From Triticum aestivum (Eukaryota; Streptophyta; Magnoliopsida; Poales; Poaceae), in assembly GCF_018294505.1 (NCBI RefSeq), contig NC_057810.1, forward strand, positions 707,307,359-707,371,358: a DNA stretch of 64,000 bases. Reading direction: 5' to 3'. The notes beneath the pieces are model-generated. The model was not told the DNA's origin. It made no database searches and was given only the letters and a program-made list of their open reading frames with translations. Shown here piece after piece: positions 54,401 through 63,652 of this stretch. How positions within the stretch are numbered: position 1 is the first letter of the stretch; each line of letters starts with the position of its first letter. The position numbers and the translations under genes were made by a program.

Positions 54401-55759
54401 CTTGTATGCACTAGTTTTAGTATTTGTAATAAGTTGGTGAGTAGTTGGAAATTAGATCAACTTGCCGGTACATTTTTAATGCTGAATATCCTTAGAACAT
54501 ATAATTGTAAAAATGTAGAATAAGTCATGTACATGCTAAGATGTGGACTAAACTAAAAAGAAGGTTAAGTAACACTTACATCAATACACTGTAGGCAAGG
54601 TGCGGCTTCAAGGATAAACAGTGTCCAGTTCAGATCACACTCATTGAAGATATCCCAAAGAAACACAGAGGTCAGGTTTCTGAACATAGCAGTGAGCTTC
54701 TTCGGATGTTCTGGCAGAATCCAAATCTATAGCAAGAATATAAATACACAGCTGAAATTGGTAGAGAAGAACATATGGTATGTAAATGCAGAAGATATTT
54801 AAGTGGTGCACAGAAATTAATTGTCGTACCATTTGGCAGCTGAAATTGAGAGCAAGTATCGACAGGTTGCTGGCACTCCTTGACAGGCACTCGCTCAGCG
54901 CGAATGGCTCCTGCCATGCCCGGGCTCTAGAAGAGAGTCTTACAAAGCGAAGCTCAGGAACATAGCCGAAGCTCAATGGAGGGTTCTGGGAGAACCAATA
55001 ATGGCACCACACTTTCCTAAGTTTAGGGACAGAAATGAGCTCGATCAGCATGCACCCAACGAAGCTGAATTCGAGCTCCTGGATTCCAGAGTGCGGCACG
55101 TCGATCTTGAGCACGGAGTGCGGATCAACCAGTCTGAAGGCACACATGCTGAGGTGCCTGAGCCTACCGCAAGCGCTGATGAGCTCGGTGATGTCAGAAT
55201 GGTCAAATACAAGGCGCTCGAGTGCAAGACTCGTGAGCCAAGAGAAGGCGACCTGGTAGGCGCGGCAGAAGGACATGAACTGCCGCGCAATCTCATCGAG
55301 CAGCGGCTCGGGGGGCGGCAGGGACGTGCGAAACTCAAGGCATTCGGTCTGGCCCAAGCTCACGACGTCCTGGACGAGGCGGCCTATGGTGTTCAGGTGA
55401 GGAGAGGAAGGCATGTAGAAGCCGAGGACGAGGGACTTGAGGGCGCCACTCTCGGCGAGGGGAACCCCGGCGAGCAACGACCGGACCGCGCCCGTGAACG
55501 CGTCCGTGGCCTCGAGCGGCGTCGCGCCCTGAAAGTGAGCAACGTCGAGGTCCACTCGTGAGAGGTGCTTGGGGAGGTGCCGCCACCGCGTCGAGAGCAC
55601 CCCGGCGCGGACCGCCTCCCGCAGGTCGAGGCGCTCGAGGATCTCGAGGAGGAGGTGGTCGGGGAGACCGCTGATCCGGTCCGCGCCGGCGTTGAGCTTG
55701 GGCGGCAGGGCCGGCCGATTGATTGAAACCCTATTGGCGGCCTTCTGCTCCGAGGCCAT
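48138..55759 (-). CDS. F-box/FBD-type protein gene, three exons, Copia element in intron 2
   Basis: Exons on the minus strand are 55759-54830, 54726-54580 and 48464-48138. They join in phase into about 467 codons with no stop, and all splice sites are standard (GTACGA...TATAG; GTAAGT...TGAAG). The product has an N-terminal F-box (ADRISGLPDHLLLEILERLD, then EAVRAGVLSTRWRHL), a leucine-rich middle, and a C-terminal FBD-like block. F-box proteins of this type are substrate receptors of SCF ubiquitin ligases through SKP1. The ATG at 55759 lies in a strong context (GCCATGGCC); an in-frame ATG at 55849 would add 30 basic residues and is the alternative. Intron 2 is 6115 bp because of a complete Copia insertion in the opposite orientation; without it and one target copy it would be about 550 bp. 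Whether it is still spliced efficiently is unknown. Confidence 0.75.
48774..48966 (+). repeat. 5' LTR of the complete Copia element
   Basis: TGTTGAACC...CTCAACA, 193 bp. The body holds GGGCCC palindromes (TATGGGCCCTAGCCC, TTGGGCCCAAGCCC). No clear TATA box is visible. Confidence 0.9.
48967..48980 (+). promoter_or_regulatory. Primer binding site
   Basis: TGGTATCAGAGGCC starts directly after the LTR and matches the initiator Met tRNA 3' end. Confidence 0.85.
48981..49590 (+). other. Copia leader with 45-bp tandem duplication
   Basis: A GC-rich, CTG/GCG-rich untranslated leader about 600 bp long. GAGCTGCTGCTGGTTGGAAA plus further bases is repeated with a 45-bp period at 49474 and 49519. Open frames here are Ala/Arg/Glu-rich and are not taken as coding. 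Confidence 0.6.
49591..54132 (+). pseudogene. Copia gag-pol, frameshifted
   Basis: The ATG at 49591 starts gag (MAEPTGLAESLEKLAKILAE). The frame shifts near 49790, and gag continues to the zinc knuckle CHICGEVGHWKREC (about 50387) and the protease motif WVLDSGASKHVA (about 50720). A further shift near 51130 precedes the integrase (GHVSFDKM zinc region; HSDVWTSP and LRTDNGTEY catalytic Asp residues). A shift in a C-run near 51580 puts the third acidic block (PPPQNGVAERKNRHVLEVAR) in another frame. A minisatellite (52289-52412) and a shift follow. The reverse transcriptase starts KAVSCKWIFTAKQNPEGKVE; its YVDD box (about 53193) is read only in a different frame from 53130 to 53235. RNase H (DGYSDSDWASC) is cut by TGA at 53701 and TAG near 53767, then reads STAEAEYRALSQG. 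The last stop is TGA 54130-54132. Confidence 0.9.
52289..52412. repeat. 33-bp minisatellite between integrase and reverse transcriptase
   Basis: GTGCAGGGGGAGCAGCAAGG plus CAGGGAGGCAAGA repeats four times, encoding VQGEQQGREAR. The last unit lacks one G, which shifts the pol frame. Confidence 0.85.
54131..54139 (+). promoter_or_regulatory. Polypurine tract
   Basis: GAGTGGGAG lies immediately before the 3' LTR; it is short and has one T. Confidence 0.6.
54140..54333 (+). repeat. 3' LTR of the complete Copia element
   Basis: 194 bp. Compared with the 5' LTR there is one extra C in CCCCCG, and three transitions (AGCCG to AGTCG; ACCACTC to ACCGCTT). Confidence 0.9.
54580..54726 (-). CDS. F-box/FBD gene exon 2
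   Basis: 49 codons (IWILPEHPKKLTAMFRNLT and VFLWDIFNECDLNWTLFILE) between ATAG and GTAAGTG. The phrase NWTLFILEAAPCLQ is typical of the region before the FBD block in this family. Confidence 0.8.
54830..55759 (-). CDS. F-box/FBD gene exon 1
   Basis: The exon has 310 codons. The F-box spans about residues 25-65. Leucine-rich strands follow: ESGALKSLVLGFYMPSS, SLALERLVFDHSDITELISA, GRLRHLSMCAFRLVDPHSVL and IQELEFSFVGCMLIEL. It ends SILALNFSCQM before GTACGA. It is GC-rich, as first exons in grasses often are. Confidence 0.85.
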
Positions 55760-55849
55760 GGCTCCTCCGGCGCTCCGCTCCCCACCTCCCGTGTGTGGCC
55801 GTCCATCTGGACCGGACGGGGAGCGCCGCCTCCTCCTCGGCGCGACCAT

Positions 55850-57164
55850 CTCGATCCGACTCTCCTTCGACCCCCGCCGGCAAGCCGCTGAAATCGATAG
55901 TCCCTAGAGGATCTAGGATTTGAAACCAGGGTGGTCCTAAAACCAAAATTTGACAACAAAATGTCATGTGAACGTTCCAAGTAATTACCAATAGCACATA
56001 TAAATAGATCAATATGGTCTTACAATCATAATAAAATTCTCAGTTTTGCAATAATTCTGCAATAAGGATTTACTTTCAATCAATAAGGCTAATTGGGGGC
56101 AGAAATGATGTGCGTGTGTTCGGTTCATGTACTGGATAGCATAGCATAGCAAAAATACAGACCCTAAATCAGAAATTGGGTGTCTCGGCACCTTAAATCG
56201 GGTTAACTGGGGCAGGACCGCAGGTTGCTGATTTGCTGCCGCCGGACAGGTGACTGGGCGGCTGCCGCCGGCTCTGTAGGCGGCCGGGGGTACGGGTGTA
56301 GCCGCGCAGGGCAGGGTCGCCGTAGCTCGCAGGAGGCGCAGTTGGTGCCGACGGCCGGGTGGGCGGGAAGGAGAGGCGGGAGCGGGGAGCCTCTTGTGCG
56401 GCTGGTCTCCGGGAGGCGACCGGCGATGAACGATGAGGCGGCGGGGATGGGGCGGCTGAGCGGCTGGGTGTCAGGGAGATGGGGAATGCGAACCAATTTT
56501 TTTTTCTGGATGCGAACCAACTGGGAAGAACTGCATGGTGTGTGCGCTGTACTAGGTCAAATATGTTGTTGGCCTTATTTTTTTCCCCTGTCCACCCTCT
56601 GCCTCCGCCCCCGTGGTGGGAATTGGATGGGGAGAAACTTTTTTTCTTTTCCACTTTCTCTCCCGTGTAGTGTGTGGCTAATTTTTTAAAATAATATTCC
56701 CTCCGTCCCATAATGTAAGGTAAACGTTTCAAGACCGTGCGCCGGCCGACTCGCCCGCTCCAACGCGCTCCTGCTTGGTGGGTTCTACGCGAGATGAGCC
56801 CAGCCCGGTCTTATCCTTCTTCATGTCCACTCATTCCTTACCAAAGTCAGATGCATCTCCCCCGTTTCCGCTGCTGCAACCCACATCACGACGGTGAGGC
56901 CGCCATCTCCCCCTGCAGCTCCCCCGTTTCCACCGAGGCAAACCACATCACGCCGGCGAGGCCGCCGTCTCCCCCCACTGCAGCAAGGTCGCCGGTGAGG
57001 TCGTCGTCCACCCCACGGCCGGCGATTTTCGCACGCGCATGCCCGGCGCACTCCGGCTACTCTCCCAGTGCACCATCTCAAGCTCCAGCAATTTTCCCAA
57101 CTCTGGCGAACGAGCTGTATAACTACGACGGCGAGGAACACCCATGACACGGGGATGCTGGAAC
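55850..57164. other. Stretch right of the F-box gene with GC-rich blocks
   Basis: GC-rich segments at 56225-56460 and 56730-57150 have Pro/Arg-rich open frames on both strands but no recognisable domain. A Stowaway left end (TTCCCTCCGTCCCATAATGT after TA, 56697-56716) has no partner. The promoter of the F-box gene is expected just above 55850, but no TATA box stands out. Confidence 0.4.
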
Positions 57165-57189
57165 CACTACTAGGGAAAACGCTATACAC

Positions 57190-57640
57190 AGAGGTATAGC
57201 AGTAGCGTTGGTCAAAACTCGGCGTTACCGCTACTTAGTAGTAGCGCTTGTTGCAAAACCGCGCTACAACCATTATTTTAGCAGTAGCGCGTCTTCACAG
57301 AAAAGCGCTACTACTAAAATTCCCTCACTAGTGTCGGTAGGCTAGGAATAGTAGCAGCGGTTCTCCCAGAAGCACGCTACTGCTAAAAACATTGTAGCAG
57401 CGCATTTCTGGTGTAGAGCGCTACTGCTATGTAAAAAAAATAGAAAAATAAGTAGAAAAGTAAATGAAAATGAAAGAAATAGAAAAAGGAGAAATGAAAA
57501 AAAGAAAATGTAAAGAAAACAAAAGAAAAAGAAAAAGAAAACAGAAAGGGTTAGCTGTAGCGCATTTCTCTGGAACACGCTATAGCTATCTTAGCTATAG
57601 CGCGTTTCGGCAAAATGCGCTACTGCTAGTTTGACTCAAA
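57190..57640. repeat. CACTA subterminal repeats (GCGCTACTGCTA words)
   Basis: More than a dozen copies of (A/T)GCAGTAGCG or its complement CGCTACTGCTA, and variants with TAGCTATAGCGC, occur in both orientations. In En/Spm-type elements such repeats bind the regulatory transposon protein. A poly-purine block (57430-57545) lies between two groups. Confidence 0.8.
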
Positions 57641-58993
57641 TCCCGGTAGCCCGGCCGGGCTCAAAATTTCGCAAAGTCCTTTCCCCCCCTCTCTCTACTC
57701 CCCCCTGTCCCCAACTGCTCCATCGCCGCCGTTGCCCTGTCGCCTTCGACCACACCGCCACCGTCCGAGGCCGCCTTTGACCACACCGCCGCCGCCCGCC
57801 ACCTTCGACCACACCGCCGCCGCCCGAGGCCGCCCCCTCGACCTCACAGCCGCCGCCCGAGGCCGTCGTCGACCTCACTGTCGCCTCCCTCGAGCTCGCC
57901 GCCGCTGCCCTCGACCTCACAGCCGCTGCCCGAGCCAGAGCCTGCCCTCGCCGCCGACCGTAAGGCTATGCCTCTCCTGTCCCTACCCTCCTATTTCTCG
58001 CTGCTAGGGCAATTATATATATGTTGATACTGTGTTGATATTCATATGAACCCTAGGCATATGAACCCTAGATTTTTTTAGGGCAGTAGGCATTTTATAG
58101 CATTTAGGAAAAATGATTAGCAATTTTTTTAGGAAATTAGCTAGGGCAATTTTTATGAAAATTCCTAAACAGTAATTCCATTTAGCTTTAAACTAATAGA
58201 GGGTATATAAATAATAGTAGCATTTAGATTTAAATTAACAGAGGGTATAAACAAAAAACACTTAGCTATAAAAAATATTTTGACTACGGACCTGAATTTG
58301 TTCCAAATTTCATTCAAATGAAATTTGAATTATTTGGACTATGGATCTGAATATTTTTGAAGAAATTGGGTGTAGGTACTAAGGTCTTGCTGTGGAAATT
58401 CTGGTGAGGTCAAAAGGGTTAGAGAAATGTAGTTCCTAGACTTTTAGCTTTAGACAAAACAAAAGTATTTAGCTATAAATAAAAAATAGTAGCTATGGCA
58501 TTTAGCTATAAACAAAAAACAGATTTGTTTTTCTTTTCAAAAACTTGGTCAAACAGAACAGTAGCTATGGCATTTGGATATATGTCATTGATGTTCATTT
58601 GCATATTCCATTATTGTTGATTATATATTTTCATTGAAGTGGCCATGTTATATGGAAATTCCTCAATAGTGTTTGCTCATGTTATATCTTTTCATTGAAG
58701 TTGTTCGATTGTGCCGAAGTGGCTTTGTTGTTTCCAGGGAATGATGCTGAGTGGCCTATGTTTTGCCGGAATGTTGATTCATTTCTGTTCCGGCAAATTT
58801 CAGGTTCTCGATTTGTCCACTTTTTAGCAAAGGTCATGCCGAAATTTTCCGTGAATTTCGGCATGACTTGTGCTACAAACCAGGACATATCGAGTGCCCG
58901 GGATTTGCCCAACATTCCTGCAAAACGATAGTCTATGTCATTATTCATTTTATTAGGTCTAGAATTAATTGACTAGATTTAATCATAGGAAAC
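57641..58993 (+). other. CACTA leader region
   Basis: A pyrimidine-rich GC block (57660-57960, CGCCGCCGCC and GACCACACCGCC repeats) is followed by AT-rich DNA with repeated TTTAGCTATAAACAAAA words (58170-58570) up to the ATG at 58994. No separate gene is called. Confidence 0.5.
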
Positions 58994-60397
58994 ATGGCTA
59001 GCAACGATGAAGGACAGGGTTCTGGTGATTGCGACGACGTCTACCGGGCGGCAGACGAATATTTTAGCCTTACCGACGATCAACCGATGTTGTTGTTGGG
59101 CCCACCGGTGGCATCGGGGACCTAGACCGACACGCAGACCGGTGCTGAGATTGAGACCGGCACTGAGATTTAGACCGACATCGAGACCGGCGCTGAGACC
59201 GGTGCTGCCTCGGGGAGCGGAGCCGGTGTGGAACCGAAAGCAAAGAGGCAACGAGTTCGTAACAACTCAAGACTACTAGACTAGTGGTCACGGAGGTGGA
59301 CGACGGCAATTTTGAGCCAAAGGCGCCCGAGGAAGCGCGCGCGTGCTACGGCAATCAAATAGGCTGCATCGTACGGACAACCGCCACCATCAATGATGGG
59401 AAACTACAGAAGATAGAAAATATGAGGAGCTCCCTCCTAAAGAAGTTTCACCAGATATTCTTGTTCCCGGGCCGGAATGAGAAGGATTATGAAGATCCAG
59501 ACGAGGACCCGACAATGAAGAAGATAAACAAACACGCCATGACCAAGTTTAGCAACGCGTTGGCCGCCTGGAAAAATCGAGTGAAAGCAAAGATCAACGA
59601 CGGGGAACCCTACTCCGAAATTGTAAAGGATAACCCGACAATCACGGAAGAGCAGTTTCAAATATTCAAGGAGGCTTGCGAGGCCGAAGCTGCCAAAAAA
59701 AAGTCTAACTACATGAAGGGGCTTCAAAAGAGGAACATTGGGAGCCACCACCTCGGAAGCCATGGTTACGGCGGAAAGAGGTCCAAATGGGCCAAGGAGG
59801 ACGCGGAAGCCGCGAGTCTGGGCATCCCAGACCCCTTGGTGGATTTCACCGTCCCGCAGGAGCGTGACGTCCTGAGGGCCCGACACCGTTGGGACCCAGT
59901 GAAGAAGGTTTACGAGACAACACCGGTCATTACGGAGTTCATGAGACTGCTGGTAATTTTAGTTTTTGATCAATTCGACTGCACACGTTAGTCATATTTG
60001 TAAATGATCCTTGTGCCTTTTGCAGAGAGAGCAGCACCGGATTGCGGCCGAAAGCGACTCGCCGTCTGAGGCATTGGCGAGGCCCAAGTGGGACGCTCCA
60101 TTCAACCGGGCATTGAACATATTGAAACAACAGTCGCAACAACGGTAGCTACTGCAAAACAGGCGATTGCAGATATATCTACTTCCTTGGTGACGGGCGT
60201 TTTCACCTGGACAAGGCAAAATCCAGAAAAAAAATGCAGAGGACTTTCCCCTTGCTGACTTCTTGGTAGCACCTGCTCCCGTACCTGCTCCCGCACCGGC
60301 TCCCGCACCTGCTCCCGCACCGGACATGCTCGGTGGTGCCTCCTCTTTGGCTGAGCTCGACGCCCTCATAGTATCTGTCACACCGGCCCCCTTCAAT
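58994..60397 (+). pseudogene. CACTA transposase_24-type (Ptta/En/Spm) gene, interrupted
   Basis: ATG 58994 begins MASNDEGQGSGDCDDVYRAA. Two TAG codons fall in the spacer (near 59123 and 59174), and the frame shifts around 59265. The conserved domain is then continuous: VVTEVDDGNFEPKAPEEAR, NDGKLQKIENMRSSLLKKFH, TKFSNALAAWKNRVKAKI and RWDPVKKVYETTPVITEFM. A GT at 59953 and TGCAG at 60021-60025 fit an intron. The next exon reads EQHRIAAESDSPSEALARPK and stops at TAG near 60147. The tail continues with an Ala-Pro repeat and SLAELDALIVSVTPAP up to the next CACTA end. Proteins of this family are plant CACTA accessory or regulatory products that bind element ends. Confidence 0.85.
60264..60325. repeat. 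12-bp minisatellite encoding Ala-Pro repeats
   Basis: GCACC(G/T)GCTCCC repeats about five times (60270-60325) near the C-terminus of the CACTA protein. Confidence 0.75.
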
Positions 60398-60414
60398 CAC
60401 TAGTGTAGAATCGG

Positions 60415-60600
60415 CCTTTAGTGCCGGTTCGTGAAGGCCTTTAGTGTCGGTTCGCCAACCGGCACTAAAGAGTGGGGACTAAAGGCCCCCTTAGTACCGG
60501 TTTGTCATGAACCGGCGCTAAAGTGCCACCACGTGGCACGAGCCAGGCCCGTTTGCGTGTAGGGCATTAGTACCGGTTGGTAACACCAACCGCTACTAAA
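60415..60600. repeat. Inner CACTA left subterminal repeats
   Basis: CCTTTAGTGCCGGTTCG, CCTTTAGTGTCGGTTCG, its complement CCGGCACTAAAG, TTAGTACCGGTTTGTCA and AACCGGCGCTAAAG alternate in orientation. Confidence 0.85.
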
Positions 60601-60673
60601 TGTTTGGGTGTTTTTTTAACTTTTTCTTTAATTTTGTGTTTTCAATTTAATTTAGTGATTGTTTTACATTATA

Positions 60674-60890
60674 ATGAGTTGTTAAATCATTAGGTGAAAG
60701 TACCGCGGATTAGTTTCGACTGGATGCATTGGATAGCTAGCTAAGTGATCAAGTATATGCCATATCCATATTAATTATACTTGATCAACTATAATATATA
60801 CGGATATGGCATATACTTGATCACTTAGGTAGGATCCATCCAGCTGAAACTAATCTGCGGTTTCTTTCATTAAATGATATTATAACTCAT
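60674..60890. repeat. 217-nt imperfect inverted repeat (long hairpin)
   Basis: The left arm carries ACCGCGGATTAGTTTCGACT, GGAT and GTGATCAAGTATATGCCATA; the right arm carries the complements (TATGGCATATACTTGATCAC, CAGCTGAAACTAATCTGCGG). Outer parts also pair (ATGAGTT / AACTCAT). Arms are about 95 nt with a short centre near 60782. It may be a nested MITE or a small-RNA precursor. Confidence 0.75.
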
Positions 60891-61212
60891 CATCATCATC
60901 ATATTAATCATCATAGTCATGCATTACCGCTAGCTATATATATATCTAATCACCACCAGCACTACTAGCTTAAAGAAGAAACATTCACTTGTACCAGAAG
61001 CAAAAATATCATCGAGTTCAACATGATTGTCATGATATTTTAAGCGTTCATACATAACACCACAAAAGCAAAACACTTAAGTTCAGAACGAAGAACACGG
61101 ACATGAAAGGACAAGTACTAAGAGCAGCATGAACTAGCTAAATCACTCCTGCTAGCTACTCTCTCTCTGGTAAAATAGCATAGAACATGTATAACTCTCC
61201 TGATTCATCAAA

Positions 61213-62391
61213 CTAGAGCATGCCGATGAACCTGTCTCCTAATCGTGGGCTGTGCTTCTCATTGCTGCCCCCTAGTACTTCTCTGTGATCGTTAACAATT
61301 TTCCTCAAATCTTTCACTATTAAGCAGTCATCGCTTCTAAAAATCCTGAATGCATTAATGTGCAATGCAGGATATCTTGGTCGTAAGCTAACAATTGACA
61401 TGCGACCTTTAGTCTCGATCCCCTGAGGCACAACTGTCATCGGGAGTCCCTGTTGAAGAACATCGTATAGTACATAATTAATATACTTAGCAATGATAGT
61501 TTAGCAGAAAAATTATGTATGCAAAAGATGCACTGAGGACAAATAGTAAAAATCTCACCATCATTCCTAAATAGATGTGACCGTAGTTCAATACCATCAC
61601 TATTGGTCGCACATTTTGAGTACTAATATTTCTAAGTGCAGGAAGAAAATTTGTCTTGACAGTATGAAGATCCTCAAGTCATGAAACATAATGACTTATC
61701 TCCTCGCAGTTTAGTTCAGCTCCGGAACAGTAGTAGGTCCTGTCTACCAAGCACCGAACATGTTTGGTTGAATGGAGATAAGTTGTCAATAGAAATTAGT
61801 TGTCAATTATTTTTGAGTAAGCAATATCAAAGACAAAAATATAGTTGAGAAGAACTCACATAATGGTAGAACTAGAGGCGTCTGCACATCGACCCATATC
61901 TCTCTATTACCTTCAATATCATCTTCCGGACGAATATCAAAGGTGATAATCATACCAGGCTCAAATGCATAAGCCTTGCATAGTGCTTGCCAAGTTTTGC
62001 ATTCAAAATAGGTATACGTGTGTGCATTGTATACTTTGACGTTAAAAGTATAATCATCATGCTCAGTTTTTAGGTAAACTATCTTTACCTCCATAGTTTC
62101 CATATCTTTGAAACCTATCTTATTCAAGACAAAAATTCTTGCATGGCAGGGGATGCACTAGTAGAATAGTAAAAATTAAAAATTATAAGTCAGGCAAATG
62201 AACCATATATATAAGTCATGCTTAATTACGAAAACAGACTTGTCGTTGTGACTTACTGTATCGAATTTGAAGGTCTAATCCAGCTTGATGCTGAATTGTC
62301 TACCATCAACAAGGAAATTTTTGTCGCACTGGCCGCGCTGGTCTTCACAGTATTCACACATAATGAAATTTTTTCCGTCGTCACACGACAT
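61213..62391 (-). CDS. Four-exon gene carried by the inner CACTA element, unknown function
   Basis: Minus-strand exons with GT-AG borders are 62391-62257, 62137-61860, 61737-61560 and 61449-61213. Exon 1 starts MSCDDGKNFIMCEYCEDQRG and is Cys-rich. Exon 2 has KIVYLKTEHDDYTFNVKVY, KTWQALCKAYAFEPGMIITF and EGNREIWVDV, whose W-x6-F/Y-x3-G pattern recalls a B3 DNA-binding fold. Exon 3 has CEEISHYVS, then TGA where Trp would fit, then NVRPIVMVLNYGHIYLGMM. Exon 4 ends VKDLRKIVNDHREVLGGSN and DRFIGML, stop TAG at 61213-61215. A TAG is also present late in exon 1 unless splicing is earlier. The gene runs opposite to the outer transposase gene. The B3 likeness is tentative; it may be a captured host gene or an element-specific protein, probably disabled. 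Confidence 0.5.
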
Positions 62392-62439
62392 TTCCTATGT
62401 TCATATTAGGTGAAACATTAAACACTTACTAATTTAATT

Positions 62440-63050
62440 AATTCAACTATTTCTATTAATTCAACTAAGCATTCACTAAAAATAAACTAGTTATATTAAT
62501 TCAATTAGTTTAACTAAGCATTTACTAAAAATAAACTAGTTCTATATATTAATTCAACTAGTTCAACTAAACATTTACTAAAAATAAACTAGTTATATTA
62601 ATTCAACTAGTTCAACTAAGCATTTACTAAAAATAAACTAGTTCTATATATTAATTCAACTAGTTCAACTAAACATTTACTAAAAATAAACTAGTTATAT
62701 TAATTCAACTAGTTCAACTAAGCATTTACTAAAAATAAACTAGTTATATTAATTCAAAAAGTTCAACTAGGCATTTACTAAAAATAAACTAGTTCGATCT
62801 ATATATTAATTCAACTAGTTGAACTAAACATTAACATTTCTAATTCATCTAACATTAACATTTCTAACATTCTAAAAATAAACTAGTTATATTAATTCAA
62901 AAAGTTCAACCAAGCATTTACTAAAAATAAATTAATTCGATCTATATATTAATTCAACTAGTTCAACTAAACATTAACATTTCTAATTCATCTAACATTA
63001 ACATTTCTAACATTCTAAAAATAAACTAGATATTTCTAATTCATCTAAAC
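62440..63050. repeat. ~50-bp minisatellite, about 11 copies
   Basis: ACTAAAAATAAACTAGTT, then (CTA)TATATTAATTCAACTAG, then TTCAACTAA(G/A)CATTT repeats every 49-54 bases (near 62475, 62524, 62577, 62627, 62679, 62728 and 62778, then more irregular with TAACATTTCTAATTCATC). Confidence 0.9.
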
Positions 63051-63085
63051 ATTATAAAATAGAAAATAAGTAAAAAAATGTTAAA

Positions 63086-63425
63086 CTAGTGTGTGTATGT
63101 GTGTGTGTATGTGTGTATGCGTGTGTGTATGGAGCGGGCCGGGCGCGTACAGGCGGCGGGGGCGGCGACGACGGGCGCGTACAGGCGGCGGGGGCGGCGA
63201 CGACGGGCGGCGGGGGCTGAGGACGGCGACGAGACGGGCGGCGGCGGCCGGGGACGGCGACGAGACGGGCGGCGGCCGGGGACAGCGACGAGACGAGCGC
63301 GGCGGGGGCGGCGACGACGACGACGACGGGCGGCGAGGGCACCGGGGATGGCGATGACGACGGGCGCGGCGGGGGCGGCGACGACGACGACGACGGGCGG
63401 CGAGGGCGTCGGAGATCGAGACTCG
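63086..63425. repeat. (GT)n tract and GC-rich GGCGGGGGCGGCGACGAC repeats
   Basis: A GTGTGTATGT tract (63090-63130) is followed by repeated blocks: a ~32-bp unit GCGCGTACAGGCGGCGGGGG twice from about 63145, CGGCGGCCGGGGACGGCGAC twice, and a ~65-bp unit GGCGGGGGCGGCGACGACGA from about 63302 and 63368. On the minus strand this lies in the probable leader of the element's antisense transcript. Confidence 0.8.
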
Positions 63426-63487
63426 CGCGAGAAGTGGAACGAAGTGGCGACGATAACTGAATTTTGGTAAGTGACATATATACAGGA

Positions 63488-63652
63488 GGGGCCTTTAGTA
63501 CCGGTTGGTGGCTCCAACCGGTACTAAAGGCCAAATTTAGCCAGCCAAGCGGCGGGAAACGCGGGCCTTTAGTATCGGTTGGTGGCTCCAAACGGTACTA
63601 AAGGGCACACATTAGTACCGGTTGGAGCCACCAACCGGTACTAATGGCCCTG
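63488..63652. repeat. Inner CACTA right-side subterminal palindromes
   Basis: Three hairpins: 63491-63533 (GGCCTTTAGTACCGGTTGG / CCAACCGGTACTAAAGGCC), 63566-63607 (one mismatch pair) and 63611-63649 (AGTACCGGTTGG / CCAACCGGTACT). Confidence 0.85.

Larger units (their letters stand above)
57165..60397 (+). mobile_element. Outer CACTA transposon, left part
   Basis: It begins CACTACTAGGGAAAAC at 57165. Subterminal repeats, an AT-rich leader and a transposase_24-type gene follow. A second CACTA element interrupts it at 60398, so its other end is outside the window. The 3-bp target site on the left would be AAC (57162-57164). Confidence 0.85.

Noticed and set aside
55001..55561. Plus-strand frame of 186 codons opposite F-box exon 1
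   Set aside because: Mirror frame of a GC-rich exon; the F-box protein on the minus strand explains the openness.
63052..63591. Val/Ala/Pro/Arg-rich frames on both strands
   Set aside because: Direct translation of the GC-rich tandem repeats and subterminal palindromes; no domain.
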